From Draconibacterium orientale (GTDB taxonomy: Bacteria; Bacteroidota; Bacteroidia; Bacteroidales; FEN-979): 46,978 bases of DNA. The DNA lies in contig DYSO01000006.1 of the NCBI GenBank assembly GCA_020718225.1, forward strand, positions 1-46,978. Direction: 5' to 3'. The translations under genes were made by a program, and so were the position numbers. Below, in pieces: positions 8,786 to 16,195 of this stretch. How positions within the stretch are numbered: the first letter of the stretch is position 1; every line of letters begins with the position of its first letter. Under the pieces are notes generated by a model. That model had not been told where the DNA came from. It searched no databases and worked only from the letters and a program-made list of their open reading frames with translations.

Positions 8786-10636
8786 TTATTTCTCCTCTAA
8801 AAGTTGGTTAAACTTTTCTATTAATTCGCTGATCATGAATGGTAATCCCTGTACTTTATTGAACTGACAGAAGTTCGGCATGGGGAACTTCATACGGAGA
8901 AAGTTGACAAATTGCCCGCTGTTAAGTTCACAAACCACAATTTTTTTAAACCCTTTTAATACTTTTTCAGTATTTTTCGGGAGTGGCATAATGTGGTGGA
9001 AGTGGGCATGACTGATTGGTTTTCCTTCGTTTTGAAGTTGATTTACTGCTGAATGTACAGCGCCGTAAGTTCCTCCCCAGCTAACAACGAGCAATTCCCC
9101 TTGGGGATGGCCGTCAATGGGTTGTTCCGGGATAAAATCAGCTACTTTCTCTACTTTTCCGGCGCGAAAATTAACCATTTTTTGATGGTTTAAGGGATCG
9201 GTTGAAACAGATCCTGTGATATCCGCTTTTTCCAGTCCACCCAATCGGTGGCGTAGCCCTTCCGTTCCAGGCAGGGCCCATTGGCGGACCAGGGTTTCCG
9301 GGTTGCGTTTGTACGGGCGATAATCGGGGTCGTTTGGTTTTGCAATGGGAGGGTTGATGGATGGCATATCTGCCATTTTCGGGATTTTAAAGAGGGTCGA
9401 TCCAAATCCCAGGTACCCGTCGGTTAACAGGATGACAGGGGTCATGTGTTCCAATGCCAGTTTTGCCGCTTCGTAGGCATAGTAGAAGCAATTTTCGGCA
9501 GTAGAAGCAGCAAGCACGATTACAGGGCATTCCCCATTGCGGCCAAAGAGCGCCTGGTACAAATCACTTTGTTCCGATTTTGTGGGTAATCCGGTGGAAG
9601 GGCCTCCGCGTTGAACGTCAACGATAACCAGGGGCAACTCTGTCATTACAGCCAAACCAATGGCTTCGCTTTTTAAGGACAAACCCGGGCCGGAAGTAGT
9701 AGTACAGGCCAGGGACCCTGTATAGGAAGCGCCGATGGCAGAACAAATCCCTGCAATTTCATCTTCGGCTTGGAAAACTTTGGTCCCCAGCGATTTATGT
9801 TTGGCCAACTCCATCAGTATTTCCGTGGCCGGGGTGATGGGATAGGACCCTAAAAACAAGGGGCGCCCCGATTTTTCGGAGGCGGCCATCAGGCCCCAGG
9901 CGGTTGCGGTATTGCCGGTAATATTACGGTACCGCCCTTTCTCCATGACTGCTGGCGCAACCTGAATAACCGATTCAATGGTTTCTATGGTATCGGCAAA
10001 ATTGTAACCGGCCTGGAGGACGATTTTATTGATTTTTATGAGTTCGGGTTTTTTCTTGAATTTTTCTTCAAAATAATGGAATGAAGTGGAGAGGTCGCGG
10101 TTAAAAATATAGTAGAGGATCCCCAGGGCAAACATGTTCTTGCTCCGTTCTGCTGTTTTATTATCGATACCCGTTCCCTTCAGGCTTTCTTTGGTAAGGG
10201 CAGTCATGGGGGCTTTGATCACGTTATAATCAGCAAGCGAATCATCGGTGAGGGGATTGTTTTTGTATCCGGCTTTTTCAATGGTTTTTTCATCATAAGC
10301 ATCGGTATCGGTGACGATGGTGGCACCTTTTTTTGCCCATTTCAGGTTTGCCCTGAGCGAAGCGGGGTTCATGGCAACCAATACATCTACCAGGTCGCCT
10401 GTGGTAAAAATCTTTGAATTTCCCATGTGGACCTGAAACCCGGATACGCCCTCGATGGTGTTTTGCGGGGCCCTGATCTCAGCGGGAAAGTCCGGGAAAG
10501 TGGCGAGGTCGTTTCCAACCAGGGCAGCGACATCGGAAAACATATTACCGGAGAGTTGCATTCCGTCCCCGGAATCACCGACGAATTTAATCACGGCGTC
10601 ATTGAGTTCAACAACAGGTCTTTTTTTCTTAGCCAT
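8786..10636 (-). CDS. korA: 2-oxoacid:ferredoxin oxidoreductase, gamma-alpha fusion
   Basis: A 616-residue fusion of the gamma domain (about 10-190, GDSGDGMQLSGNMF at the CoA-binding end) with the alpha domain (about 235-610, YPITP motif at 265-269 and TTTSGPGLSLKSEAIGLA). With KorB it forms the oxygen-sensitive enzyme that yields succinyl-CoA (or another acyl-CoA), CO2 and reduced ferredoxin. The two-subunit form has no ferredoxin-like delta subunit. A free 2[4Fe-4S] ferredoxin is encoded just upstream at 10869-11036 and is a plausible acceptor. A well-formed promoter lies at 10658-10690, so korAB has its own transcription start. Confidence 0.95.
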   Translation of the reverse strand: MAKKKRPVVELNDAVIKFVGDSGDGMQLSGNMFSDVAALVGNDLATFPDFPAEIRAPQNTIEGVSGFQVHMGNSKIFTTGDLVDVLVAMNPASLRANLKWAKKGATIVTDTDAYDEKTIEKAGYKNNPLTDDSLADYNVIKAPMTALTKESLKGTGIDNKTAERSKNMFALGILYYIFNRDLSTSFHYFEEKFKKKPELIKINKIVLQAGYNFADTIETIESVIQVAPAVMEKGRYRNITGNTATAWGLMAASEKSGRPLFLGSYPITPATEILMELAKHKSLGTKVFQAEDEIAGICSAIGASYTGSLACTTTSGPGLSLKSEAIGLAVMTELPLVIVDVQRGGPSTGLPTKSEQSDLYQALFGRNGECPVIVLAASTAENCFYYAYEAAKLALEHMTPVILLTDGYLGFGSTLFKIPKMADMPSINPPIAKPNDPDYRPYKRNPETLVRQWALPGTEGLRHRLGGLEKADITGSVSTDPLNHQKMVNFRAGKVEKVADFIPEQPIDGHPQGELLVVSWGGTYGAVHSAVNQLQNEGKPISHAHFHHIMPLPKNTEKVLKGFKKIVVCELNSGQFVNFLRMKFPMPNFCQFNKVQGLPFMISELIEKFNQLLEEK

Positions 10637-10657
10637 AGCATGAAATCATTTAGGTGA

Positions 10658-10690
10658 CAAAAGTACATTTAAAAAAGGAAATCCAACAAA
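10658..10690 (-). promoter_or_regulatory. Bacteroidota-type promoter of korAB
   Basis: Read on the minus strand: TTTG (-33) at 10690-10687, a 21 bp spacer, then TACTTTTG (-7, consensus TAnnTTTG) at 10665-10658. The korA ATG follows 21 bp later. Both boxes match consensus and spacing is within the known 19-21 bp range. Confidence 0.7.
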
Positions 10691-10813
10691 TCTGTGGGGT
10701 AAAAATTACACTATGATTTTTGGGGGCGCAACAATGGAAATGTAGCATACCGGTTGCAGAATGCTTTATATGGGATGCAGGAAGCAGGATGATTCGGGAT
10801 TTACTTGTAAAAT

Positions 10814-10853
10814 GAAAAAAGGTGGGTTCAACGGTATGAAACCACCTTTTTTC
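10814..10853 (-). terminator. Terminator downstream of the ferredoxin gene
   Basis: A 12-base arm (10814-10825) and its exact complement (10842-10853) enclose a short loop. The arms are GGTGG/CCACC flanked by A6/T6, so the structure works as an intrinsic terminator in both directions. On the minus strand it lies 15 bp after the ferredoxin stop and separates it from korAB. Confidence 0.8.
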
Positions 10854-10868
10854 AGGAATAGGTCAAAA

Positions 10869-11036
10869 TTACTCCGGATGGATTGCCTCTACGGGACAAA
10901 CATCGGCACATGCGCCGCAGTCGGTACAAACTTCAGGATCAATTTTGTAAATATCACCTTCAGAAATAGCTTCAACGGGACATTCATCGATGCAGGTTCC
11001 GCAAGCAGTGCAATCATCATTGATTTTGTAAGCCAT
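10869..11036 (-). CDS. 2[4Fe-4S] ferredoxin, 55 residues
   Basis: A short gene found by reading the minus strand. The product begins MAYKINDDC and has two CxxCxxCxxxCP motifs (CTACGTCIDECP and CTDCGACADVCP), the classic clostridial/Bacteroidota ferredoxin that binds two 4Fe-4S clusters. It is a small cytoplasmic electron carrier, most simply the acceptor for the KorAB enzyme just downstream and for the VOR-type enzyme at 43-46 kb. The length is standard. A TATATTTG (-7-like) at 11095-11102 lies about 58 bp upstream, with only a weak TTG as -33. An intrinsic terminator follows the gene. The sequence reads cleanly, with all eight cluster Cys present. Confidence 0.96.
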   Translation of the reverse strand: MAYKINDDCTACGTCIDECPVEAISEGDIYKIDPEVCTDCGACADVCPVEAIHPE

Positions 11037-11118
11037 GACTTATTTAATTTGTGTCCCGTAAAGACAGGACGTGGTTAATAATGCAATAAAAAAGCAAATA
11101 TACAATTTTTCCGGAATT

Positions 11119-11889
11119 TCAATATTTTTTCAATTCAAATTTCCTGCCGTCGAAGACTCCATAAGTAAAATGGGTCAGCCAGTCGCCCAATACGATCTGA
11201 TATGCTTTATCAGTCAACTTTTCGTTATTTGGATAATGATAATGGCCATAAACCAGATATTCTGTTTCAGGGTGTAGACGAAGAATTTCCCGGGAATGAA
11301 CGGTAATTCTGTTTTGAATCAGTTTCAGGGTAAGCCCTTCGTCATTTTTTTTCTTTTCCGAGGCGATATGTCGGCTTTTACGGGCCCAGAAAAGGGCCAT
11401 TGTAATTCCGATATCGGGATGAACCCATCGGAATAACCATTGATTTAAATGGTTTGCAAAAACTTTTTTAATAAACTTATAACCATGGTCGCCCGGACCT
11501 AACCCATCGCCATGGGCAAGATAAAAGTGTTTGCCGAAAAAATCCCTGAATTCGGGGGCACGGTGCAGGTGGATATTCAATTCGGAAGCCAAATAATCAA
11601 AAGCCCACATATCGTGGTTACCCCGGAAAAGATGTACAGGAATCCCCGCATCGGTTATATCTGCCAATTTCCCAAGAAGGCGCACATATCCCCGGGGGAT
11701 CACCGTTTTATATTCAAACCAGAAATCAAAAAGATCGCCCATCAGGAAAATTTCGCCCGCATCGGCACGCACCATTTCAAGCCAGGCGATAAATTTTTGT
11801 TCGCGGACCAAACTTGTGGCCCGGTCGGGAATCCCAAAGTGAAAATCGGAAGCGAAATAAATTTTTTTATCCAAAGGTACAATATCCAT
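11119..11889 (-). CDS. lpxH: UDP-2,3-diacylglucosamine diphosphatase (LpxH type)
   Basis: A 256-residue calcineurin-like metallophosphoesterase, most likely the lipid A enzyme that cleaves UDP-2,3-diacylglucosamine to lipid X and UMP at the inner membrane surface. Metal-site motifs are in order: ASDFHFG (D15, H17), GDLFDFWFEY (D52), RGNHD, LAHGD and YGHYHYP. The sequence between the last two (HLNQWLFRWVHPDIG) matches the capping region of LpxH proteins, and FHFG rather than LHL is common in Bacteroidota members. It follows the DUF4369 lipoprotein by 30 bp. A second metallophosphoesterase of a different subfamily lies at 30.5 kb. Confidence 0.85.
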   Translation of the reverse strand: MDIVPLDKKIYFASDFHFGIPDRATSLVREQKFIAWLEMVRADAGEIFLMGDLFDFWFEYKTVIPRGYVRLLGKLADITDAGIPVHLFRGNHDMWAFDYLASELNIHLHRAPEFRDFFGKHFYLAHGDGLGPGDHGYKFIKKVFANHLNQWLFRWVHPDIGITMALFWARKSRHIASEKKKNDEGLTLKLIQNRITVHSREILRLHPETEYLVYGHYHYPNNEKLTDKAYQIVLGDWLTHFTYGVFDGRKFELKKY

Positions 11890-11919
11890 ATTTCAATGTT
11901 GAATATTCGGTATCGGTTG

Positions 11920-12654
11920 TTATTCCACAGTTTTTCCCTGCAAACGTTTAAATTCTTCCATTCTCTGGCGGTGATATTTTGTATGTTTGTTTTCAGGGTA
12001 TGACCTGTTCAGCGCCGAGTCCACCTTTTCGAAACTGGAGAAATCCTGTTCGGGGTTCAAAACAGTGTTGATGCCAAAGGCATAATACAGAACAATAAGA
12101 GAAACCAGAGAGGCCGGGTGCCTTTCAATAAATTCCAACTCATAAGTCCGTTGCCGGGCCCAGATGTTTTTAAAAATGGTATCGGCCCTTTGTGTTATCT
12201 CATAAAACCCTGAACTGTCTTGATTTTCAACCATTGACATTTCCAGGGAATCGACCACCTTTTCATTATGACGTGTAAACCGGAAAAATGCATCCATCAA
12301 CTTATTATCTGTTGAACCCTCAAGGCTGATATGGTCCGGAAATTCGTCAAAAGTTCCCGATAATTTCACGGTTTCCCCCGGTTTCAGCAACAATACAAGT
12401 GCTTTGCCGGATGGCGCCAGAAGCAGATAAAAACCAGGTTCCGGAACTTTTACATTAAAATGAAAGGACCCATGACCATCCATTTTCATGGAATCAACTC
12501 CAATGACCGTTTTTATATCCAACTCTGAAAGTACCAGTTTTTCGCCGTTTCCATTCTGCAGTTGTCCGGTAACAATGGCTTCCTTGTGCGACGACAGGGA
12601 ACAGGAGGATAGAAAAAGGATAAGAGGTAATAATATTGTTTTATTAACTGTCAT
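11920..12654 (-). CDS. DUF4369-type lipoprotein, no thioredoxin domain
   Basis: A 244-residue predicted lipoprotein. The signal peptide ends in FLSSC, giving a lipidated Cys near residue 18. The following ~100 residues (VTGQLQNGNGEKLVLSEL, DSMKMDGHGSFHFNV, GFYLLL, LLLKPGETVKLSGTF) match the beta-sandwich DUF4369 region found at the start of many Bacteroidota TlpA-like thiol-disulfide proteins. The remainder is helical, and no CxxC or other thioredoxin motif is visible, so the redox half is absent. Role unknown; an envelope location is well supported. It sits 27 bp downstream of the Nudix gene and 30 bp upstream of lpxH, suggesting one transcript. Confidence 0.78.
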   Translation of the reverse strand: MTVNKTILLPLILFLSSCSLSSHKEAIVTGQLQNGNGEKLVLSELDIKTVIGVDSMKMDGHGSFHFNVKVPEPGFYLLLAPSGKALVLLLKPGETVKLSGTFDEFPDHISLEGSTDNKLMDAFFRFTRHNEKVVDSLEMSMVENQDSSGFYEITQRADTIFKNIWARQRTYELEFIERHPASLVSLIVLYYAFGINTVLNPEQDFSSFEKVDSALNRSYPENKHTKYHRQRMEEFKRLQGKTVE

Positions 12655-12681
12655 ACCATTGATTTAGATTAATTTATGAAG

Positions 12682-13140
12682 TCACTCAAACAGGCTGAAA
12701 TCATTTTTCAATTTTTGAACGATGTATTTATCTACCGGAAAAGTAAAATTATCTTCCGACAGTTCATCAATATTTTCCCACCGGAAACATTGTGCCCCAT
12801 CGATTGCTGCCATATTGTTCCTTATTTCGGTTGTTTGAAAAGGGTAGGGTTTTGGCGCGGCGACCAGATAGTAAATGCTGATTAATTGCATGTTGGATGG
12901 AAGCAGATGGGTGGGTTGAAAAAAGTCGGTAGTGTAATAATGTGACCTGACAACAATATCTGTTTGTAACTCCTCCCTGAATTCCCTTTTCAGGCAATCG
13001 ATGGTCCCTTCGCCGAACTGCAAACCGCCTCCGGGGAATTTGGTCATAAAAATTCCCAGCCGGAACTCGTCGGTTACAAGAACTTTTCCATTATCCATTA
13101 AGAAACCATAAACCCGGATATTGAAAACATTGTTTTTCAT
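12682..13140 (-). CDS. Nudix hydrolase
   Basis: A 152-residue Nudix protein with a near-consensus Nudix box at about residues 37-61 (GGGLQFGEG...REFREELQ). The two central glutamates and the Arg form the Mg-binding catalytic helix. Members hydrolyse nucleoside diphosphates linked to another group, and the substrate cannot be read from the sequence. It is cytoplasmic. An inverted repeat (13150-13180) lies immediately upstream of the start, and TATTTTTG at 13183-13190 could be a -7 box, so the gene may start a transcript that continues into the DUF4369 lipoprotein and lpxH. Confidence 0.88.
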   Translation of the reverse strand: MKNNVFNIRVYGFLMDNGKVLVTDEFRLGIFMTKFPGGGLQFGEGTIDCLKREFREELQTDIVVRSHYYTTDFFQPTHLLPSNMQLISIYYLVAAPKPYPFQTTEIRNNMAAIDGAQCFRWENIDELSEDNFTFPVDKYIVQKLKNDFSLFE

Positions 13141-13149
13141 AAAAGTGAA

Positions 13150-13180
13150 GGGTCACCCTCTTTTTTACTGATGGTGACCC
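13150..13180 (-). terminator. Hairpin between the Spy-like gene and Nudix gene
   Basis: GGGTCACC (13150-13157) and GGTGACCC (13173-13180) are exact complements around a 15-base loop. The hairpin lies 27 bp after the stop of the Spy-like gene and 9 bp before the Nudix ATG. It is not followed by a strong T run on the minus strand, so it may be a leaky terminator or a structure in the Nudix leader. Confidence 0.45.
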
Positions 13181-13207
13181 GACAAAAATAAGATAAAAGT
13201 TTAAGAT

Positions 13208-13738
13208 TTACCTTCTCTTTTTAAACGCTTCTTTCTTTCCCAGGAATGGTTTTGGTTTGGCGTCAAAGATGATTTGCTGGTCGGGAGTAAGGATGGCGCG
13301 AAGTTCCTGGTTATGTTTTATCCGGAGCTTCAAGATGGAAGCACGGAGTTGTCCGATTTCATCAGCAATCTGGTCTGTTTCTTTAAGGTTTACCGGCTGG
13401 GTTGTCAGGAGCGTATTCAAACGTGCCGATTTTTCACGTATCTGGTTTCTCAGGGGAGTTACCGCTTTCAACTGTTTGAGATTTGTCTGTTGAATTTTTT
13501 CTTTCTGTTCCGGTAACAGATCCGGGATTCCTGGTAACAGGGGAGGAGGGGGTTCGGGTGATTCAACTCCCATTGGGGGTTGTGGGGGTTGCGGGATGAA
13601 ATGTGGCGTGGCTTGCTGAAACTCCGATTTCGGAGGTGGTGACGTTTCGTCCCTTTGCTGGGCGGTGACCGTTATCAACATCATACTGAAAAACAGAACT
13701 GTTATGATACGGCTGGTAATGCTCATGTTGGTTTTCAT
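13208..13738 (-). CDS. Periplasmic Pro-rich Spy/CpxP-like protein
   Basis: A 176-residue exported protein with a cleavable signal peptide (IITVLFFSMMLITVTAQ). A very proline-rich stretch follows (about residues 34-70), then a helical region with LPEQKEKIQQTNLKQLKAVTPL, a variant of the LTxxQ signature of the Spy/CpxP/ZraP group. The region after it (ADEIGQLRASILKLRIKHNQELRAILTPDQQIIFD) is typical of these all-helical periplasmic chaperone/sensor proteins. It is the last gene of the sigma / anti-sigma operon. Family members bind unfolded proteins or metals in the periplasm; which applies here cannot be told. Confidence 0.75.
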   Translation of the reverse strand: MKTNMSITSRIITVLFFSMMLITVTAQQRDETSPPPKSEFQQATPHFIPQPPQPPMGVESPEPPPPLLPGIPDLLPEQKEKIQQTNLKQLKAVTPLRNQIREKSARLNTLLTTQPVNLKETDQIADEIGQLRASILKLRIKHNQELRAILTPDQQIIFDAKPKPFLGKKEAFKKRR

Positions 13739-13823
13739 GGTTTTAGGGTTTTAGATATTAGACATTGATTATCAGATATTTATATTTTCTTAAAGACATT
13801 CATTGGAAAATGATGGGCGAGGG

Positions 13824-14342
13824 TTAATCGGATGGGTTTGGAGGAGCTGGCGGATGTGGCGGCAGCTCCGGGTCGGGGGTAGGCGGTAATGGTTGAGAAG
13901 TAATGGTGACAAAGACTTTGAAAAATATTTCCTGAAATTTTTTTTGTTGTTTTTTATTTAAGATTCGTTTCATGCTTAAAAAATGCTGATAGGTAAGGGT
14001 GTCAAGGGTCTTTTGGTTGATGGCTATAGAGTCGGCGAGGTGCATCATCATAACCGAATCGGGATTTGGTTCAAGCAGCAGGTCAAAGAACCGTCGGTGC
14101 AGATCCCGGTTACGTTCTTGAAAGACCATAAGTTGCCGATGGTGTTGTTTGCGCATCCTGAAAAACTGTTCCTGCTGTTGTGGGGTCAGGTGCAACGCTT
14201 TCTTCAGAAATAATCCCGGTGCCCGTTGTGGTTGAAGTAATTCAATATGTGGCAGACGGTTGACCCATATAAAGGTCAATGTCCCTAAGTTGAGACAGAT
14301 GAGTATCAGTATGACGATCTTTAAAAATTTTGGATTTGCCAT
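13824..14342 (-). CDS. Membrane-anchored Spy/CnrX-like protein
   Basis: A 172-residue protein with one N-terminal transmembrane segment (FLKIVILILICLNLGTLTFIWV) and a periplasmic helical domain. This carries ALHLTPQQQEQFFRMRKQHHRQL, a Spy/Metal_resist-type helix with several His and Met, and the chain ends in a Pro-rich tail (PPTPDPELPPHPPAPP). The frame is open further upstream, but the ATG at 14342 is 4 bp after the anti-sigma stop and places the membrane segment at the N-terminus, so I chose it. Layout and size resemble CnrX, the periplasmic metal sensor that controls an anti-sigma factor. By position it probably senses envelope state or metals for the ECF sigma factor upstream. Confidence 0.75.
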   Translation of the reverse strand: MANPKFLKIVILILICLNLGTLTFIWVNRLPHIELLQPQRAPGLFLKKALHLTPQQQEQFFRMRKQHHRQLMVFQERNRDLHRRFFDLLLEPNPDSVMMMHLADSIAINQKTLDTLTYQHFLSMKRILNKKQQKKFQEIFFKVFVTITSQPLPPTPDPELPPHPPAPPNPSD

Positions 14343-14346
14343 GGTG

Positions 14347-14643
14347 TTAAAATTGAATGGTATCGAGATAGGACAAGTATTCAGAGGCGATGATTTTTTC
14401 GGTGTTTTGTGAGGCCGCAGTAAACCGGGTATAAAAGACAAGTGAAAAAACGTTGAGCGTTACAAGTAACGCCAATCCGGCGGCAATCTGCCAGAGTTGC
14501 CGGTGTTCTCTTGCGGGTGTTATTTTTAACGGATTCCGGAATTGATCTGTAACCTTGTGAAAAACCAGCGGATCGCTTTCGGCCCGGTGGATCCCGTCAA
14601 GGCTTTCCATCGTTTCACGGATCCATTGTTTTTTTGAATTCAT
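14347..14643 (-). CDS. Short single-TM anti-sigma-like protein
   Basis: A 98-residue protein: about 50 cytoplasmic residues (with ETMESLDGIHRAESDP), one transmembrane helix (LWQIAAGLALLVTLNVFSLVFY), and about 25 periplasmic residues. It follows the ECF sigma gene by 50 bp and precedes the Spy-like gene by 4 bp. I recall the SLDGI-RAE segment as recurrent in short proteins beside sigma genes in Bacteroidota; I have not checked this. Size and topology are close to CnrY, the 95-residue anti-sigma of the cobalt/nickel system. The anti-sigma role is an inference from position and topology; no zinc-binding ZAS motif is present. Confidence 0.65.
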   Translation of the reverse strand: MNSKKQWIRETMESLDGIHRAESDPLVFHKVTDQFRNPLKITPAREHRQLWQIAAGLALLVTLNVFSLVFYTRFTAASQNTEKIIASEYLSYLDTIQF

Positions 14644-14693
14644 AGCTTACCAGGATTTATTAATTGGATGTTTTTTTGATTGATTACTTGCGG

Positions 14694-15284
14694 TTATTGT
14701 TCATTTTTTTCGTAATAATCAGTTAGAAGCCGTTGCAGATTTTGTTTTGCCCGGTGCATCAGGGATTCAACCGATGGAATGGAGACCTGCATGACATCAG
14801 CAATCTCCGCATAGCTGAGCAACTCAACCTTATGAAGCGTAAAAGCAGTACGCTGATTTAATGGCAACCGGACGATGGCATTAAAAAGTATGGCGGCGCG
14901 TTCTTTATTTTCCAGCAAAACACCCGGGTGATAAAAGGGGGCCGGGTCTGTTTTTTGGATTTGATCTTCTTTACCGAAAAGGCTGATAATTATTGCATAT
15001 CTTTTTTTCCGGTTTTTACTTCTGATCCATTCCAGCGATTTTTGGACGGTAATCCTGTATATCCATGTTGAAAGCGTCGATTGCATTTTAAATGCCGGTA
15101 TGGAACGGAAAACTTCAATGAAAACTTCCTGGGAAATATCTTTTGCGTCTTCCCCATTTTGCAACAAGCCAATGGCAGTGTTGTACACCCTGTCGCGATA
15201 TTGGTCAACCACCATTTTAAAAGCGGATGGCTCACCATTTTTTAAGTTTACTATGAGGAGCTTTTCGTCCAATAAATTGACCAT
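14694..15284 (-). CDS. ECF RNA polymerase sigma factor
   Basis: A 196-residue group 4 sigma factor. Region 2 is clear (QYRDRVYNTAIGLL, EDAKDISQEVFIEVFRSI, LSTWIYRITVQKSLEWIRS), and region 4 (LPLNQRTAFTLHKVELLSYAEIADVMQVS then VESLMHRAKQNLQ) is a standard helix-turn-helix. It would direct RNA polymerase to a small regulon, likely including its own operon. The three following genes encode a short membrane protein and two Spy/CnrX-like envelope proteins, so the trigger is probably envelope stress or a metal ion. Confidence 0.93.
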   Translation of the reverse strand: MVNLLDEKLLIVNLKNGEPSAFKMVVDQYRDRVYNTAIGLLQNGEDAKDISQEVFIEVFRSIPAFKMQSTLSTWIYRITVQKSLEWIRSKNRKKRYAIIISLFGKEDQIQKTDPAPFYHPGVLLENKERAAILFNAIVRLPLNQRTAFTLHKVELLSYAEIADVMQVSIPSVESLMHRAKQNLQRLLTDYYEKNEQ

Positions 15285-15334
15285 TGACCATTAGATGCTT
15301 TCCTGGTTATAAACTTGTGCAATAACAGGATAAT

Positions 15335-16048
15335 TTATTTTATGGCTTTCAGGATGTGTCGTTTTCCCGGAGGACCGGGAAGTTTTTCGGTTTTAAACCC
15401 GGCTGTTTTGCATGCCCGTACCACAGTGCCCTTGACGGAATATGTGATGAGGATCCCCCCTGGCTTCATTCCGGTAAAAAGTTTCTGAAATATTGCTTCT
15501 GTCCACAATTCTGGTTGGACCGCCGGGGAAAATGGATCAAAATAGACCCCATGAAAATGATTTTCCTTCGGGGAATATGCTTCCAGTTTGCCCGATTTTT
15601 TATCAAGGACGAAATGTGAGGAAATTTTATTTGGCTGATTCCATGAGGTACGGTGCAACTTATAAAAAAGAGAGGTATAAGCGTCGGAATTTAATTGCCG
15701 GGGATAATTTAACCCCATCCAGTAAAAGGTTTCCAATGGGTAAGGTTCCAGTGATGTATACACCGTTTTTCTTCCTGTTTTTTCAGCTTCAATCAAGGTC
15801 AGCAATGCATTCAACCCGGTACCGAATCCGATTTCGAGTATGTTCAAAGGAGCGCCCGGTATTGGTTTTTGCCTGAGAGAAGTTTCCGAACAATCAGGAA
15901 ATCTTTGCAATATTTGAAGAAAGCATGAATTGATAAAAACATGCAGCGATTCTGTTACTGCTCCAAAAGTTGAATGATACGATTCCTTAAGGTCTTTTCT
16001 GAATATCGTATCCGACCCATCGGATGTTTGTGAAATCTCTATTTCCAT
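15335..16048 (-). CDS. mnmD: MnmD-like tRNA methyltransferase (DUF752)
   Basis: A 237-residue SAM-dependent methyltransferase of the MnmD/DUF752 type, which converts 5-aminomethyl-2-thiouridine at the tRNA wobble position to the methylaminomethyl form. Motifs: LEIGFGTGLNALLTL (SAM binding), YTSLEPYPL, VYFDPFSPAVQPELWTEAIF (the DPFSP/W signature) and GGILITYSVKGTVVRACKTAGF. It stands alone, without the MnmC oxidase domain found in E. coli, as in many bacteria with single-domain MnmD. The frame opens at 16066; the ATG at 16048 (MEIEIS) gives the usual N-terminus. A repeat array (16089-16187) lies directly upstream. Confidence 0.85.
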   Translation of the reverse strand: MEIEISQTSDGSDTIFRKDLKESYHSTFGAVTESLHVFINSCFLQILQRFPDCSETSLRQKPIPGAPLNILEIGFGTGLNALLTLIEAEKTGRKTVYTSLEPYPLETFYWMGLNYPRQLNSDAYTSLFYKLHRTSWNQPNKISSHFVLDKKSGKLEAYSPKENHFHGVYFDPFSPAVQPELWTEAIFQKLFTGMKPGGILITYSVKGTVVRACKTAGFKTEKLPGPPGKRHILKAIK

Positions 16049-16088
16049 GTTAAATATCCCGTTCAAGGCACCTCATCCCCACCGTCCA

Positions 16089-16187
16089 ACAGGTTAAACA
16101 GGTTAAACAGGTTAAACATGTTAAACATGTTAAACCAGGTTAACCAGGTTAACCAGTCCAACCTGTCCGCCTGTCCATCCTGTCCAA
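16089..16187. repeat. CAGGTTAAA-type tandem repeat array
   Basis: About 100 bp of degenerate 9-10 bp units (CAGGTTAAA, CATGTTAAA, CCAGGTTAA), turning into TCCAACCTG/TGTCCGCC-like units at the far end. It fills the gap between the E1 fusion stop and the mnmD start. Related arrays occur at 43135-43190 and 46085-46136. There are no spacers of CRISPR size. Confidence 0.85.
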
Positions 16188-16195
16188 CTCCTTTT

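Noticed and set aside
10761-11078. 105-residue plus-strand open frame at the ferredoxin locus
   Set aside because: It is antisense to the 55-residue ferredoxin and contains the terminator hairpin.
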